A stretch of 64,000 bases of DNA from Ferrimicrobium sp. GTDB taxonomy: Bacteria > Actinomycetota > Acidimicrobiia > Acidimicrobiales > Acidimicrobiaceae. Below the pieces are notes generated by a model that was not told the DNA's origin, did no database searches, and saw only the letters and a program-made list of their open reading frames with translations. Location: contig NZ_DAHXOI010000005.1 in the NCBI RefSeq assembly GCF_027364955.1, positions 124,001 to 188,000 of the forward strand, written 5' to 3'. The translations under genes and the position numbers were made by a program. Shown piece by piece: positions 63,133 to 64,000 of the stretch (position 1 is its first letter; the number at the start of each line of letters is the position of its first letter).

Positions 63133-63879
63133 ATGACAGATCATGCCGTACTTGGAGAAGAGATCGCCTTTCAGGGTGCCAATGCTGAATGGATTGAAGG
63201 ATTCTACGCTCGTCCATTAGGACGGACCGCGAGAGGTTCTGTGGTGGTCATCCACCATATGCCTGGCTACGATGAGGCGACCAAGGAGATCGCACTTCGT
63301 TTTGCCCGTCACGGTTATGGGGCACTGATGCCAAATCTCTACTTTCGCGAGGCACCGACAGCTGCGCCCGATGATGCCGCTGCCATCGCACGCGCGCAGG
63401 GTGGGGTGCCTGATGCACGTCTCCTTGGCGATGTAGGAGGTGCACGAGAGTACCTTCTCCATCAACCCGCAGCCAATGGCAAAAGTGCCGTCATCGGCTA
63501 CTGTTCCGGGGGCCGTCAAGCATTCCTGGCTGGCTGCGAACTTCCCTTCGATGCCGTGGTGGACTGTTACGGTGCGTTCGTCGTCAATCAACCTCCAAGC
63601 GAATCACCGATGAAGGTCAGTGCCGTCATCGATCGTGCAAGCAAGCTTACTGGTCCTGTGCTCGGGCTCTTTGGCAATGATGACTCCTATCCTGGCCCCG
63701 AGGAGGTCAACGCGCTAGATGCGGAGCTAACCGAGCTCAACAAGCCACATGAATTCCATCGTTACGATGGTGCAGGTCATGCGTTCTTTAACACCGCGGC
63801 ACCCTCCTACCGACCCGAGGCAGCCAAGGATGCGTGGGGGCATATCTTCCGCTTCTTCGATACCTACCTAGGGGCATGA
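63133..63879 (+). CDS. Dienelactone hydrolase family protein
   Basis: Alpha/beta hydrolase. The nucleophile is Cys in VIGYCSGGRQAFLAG, as in dienelactone hydrolases, and the late His is in YDGAGHAFFN. GSVVVIHHMPGYDEATKEIALRFARHGYGALMPNLYF is the typical N-terminal half. 248 residues from ATG at 63133 with GGAGG 4 nt upstream. Substrate unknown; no chlorocatechol genes nearby. Its stop overlaps or abuts the next gene, so they form a pair. Confidence 0.9.
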   Translation: MTDHAVLGEEIAFQGANAEWIEGFYARPLGRTARGSVVVIHHMPGYDEATKEIALRFARHGYGALMPNLYFREAPTAAPDDAAAIARAQGGVPDARLLGDVGGAREYLLHQPAANGKSAVIGYCSGGRQAFLAGCELPFDAVVDCYGAFVVNQPPSESPMKVSAVIDRASKLTGPVLGLFGNDDSYPGPEEVNALDAELTELNKPHEFHRYDGAGHAFFNTAAPSYRPEAAKDAWGHIFRFFDTYLGA

Positions 63880-63884
63880 CAGCT

Positions 63885-64000
63885 ATGTGTACCTACACCA
63901 CGGCCACGCTCGACCTCGTCGGCAACGCAAAGAGTGGCTCCGCTTGGGAACGGGTCAAGACCGTCTCGGTCTATCTCGACCACCCCGTTGCCTTCCCTGC
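63885..64000 (+). CDS. DUF6295 family protein, 5' part (runs off window end)
   Basis: The visible 38 residues, starting MCTYTTATLDLVG and reaching VYLDHPVAFP, match the start of DUF6295 proteins as I recall them (MCTY and a Y-x-DHP motif). An in-frame ATG at 63876 overlaps the hydrolase stop as ATGA and is possible. No function known. Confidence 0.68.
   Translation, partial: MCTYTTATLDLVGNAKSGSAWERVKTVSVYLDHPVAFP

Noticed and set aside
1-64000. CRISPR arrays, prophage modules, transposases, toxin-antitoxin pairs, biosynthetic gene cluster
   Set aside because: Looked for on both strands; no spaced direct repeats, integrase islands or transposase motifs were recognised. The single Xer-type recombinase is in its normal housekeeping place.

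Overview
The window is a gene-dense bacterial chromosome segment of moderate G+C (high fifties by eye). It suggests an actinobacterium, probably an acidophilic, Ferrimicrobium-like member of the Acidimicrobiia. The support is synteny and protein type: gcvH-garA-ftsR followed by a DUF151 nuclease, and tlyA-nadK-recN-pyrG-NUDIX-xer, are classic actinobacterial orders. The genus is inference. I see no CRISPR array, prophage or intact insertion sequence.

Region by region. 1-7.5 kb: 5' part of pyruvate kinase, an SRPBCC-like protein, an EamA exporter, a PsiE-like membrane protein, and a minus-strand glycine-cleavage operon (hypothetical membrane protein, gcvT, gcvPA, gcvPB) with a striking 5 x 12-bp repeat before gcvPA. 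7.5-13.3 kb: pgsA, a nucleotidyltransferase with a degenerate phosphomannomutase domain, gcvH, garA, ftsR and a DUF151 nuclease. 13.4-15.4 kb: cytochrome biogenesis genes ccdA and ctaG, divergent. 15.4-21.8 kb: tlyA-nadK-recN-pyrG-NUDIX-xer on the minus strand. 21.9-25 kb: enoyl-CoA hydratase, PAP2 phosphatase, MFS transporter. 25.2-33.6 kb: a peptide ABC transporter (binding protein and two permeases on plus, one fused double ATPase on minus) with an LCP ligase and an 839-bp gene-free stretch in between. 33.8-38.5 kb: tRNA-Leu, an orphan PD-(D/E)XK-like protein, histidine ammonia-lyase, a GNAT acetyltransferase and an S51 peptidase. 38.5-47.7 kb: a minus-strand block ppk1-CYTH-ppx/gppA-pgi-tkt-tal (polyphosphate plus sugar phosphates). 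47.7-53.2 kb: a SEDS glycosyltransferase and a very large c-di-GMP sensor enzyme. 53.3-57.5 kb: nrtR-nadA-nadB-nadC. 57.4-64 kb: a second DUF151 protein, rodA, a PspA-PspAA fusion, uvrB, a dienelactone hydrolase and the start of a DUF6295 gene.

Themes. (1) Many genes lack a Shine-Dalgarno sequence and instead have a TANNNT box 6-8 nt before the start codon, which implies leaderless mRNAs. (2) Short tandem duplications sit at several gene borders. (3) Several proteins have rearranged or worn domains: PspA fused to PspAA, a dead PMM domain, NrtR without a Nudix box, and a nuclease fold without its lysine. I saw no single obvious new defence or mobile system. The best candidates for new biology are the gcvPA repeat leader, the NrtR-nadABC operator, the PspA-PspAA fusion and the multi-sensor c-di-GMP protein.
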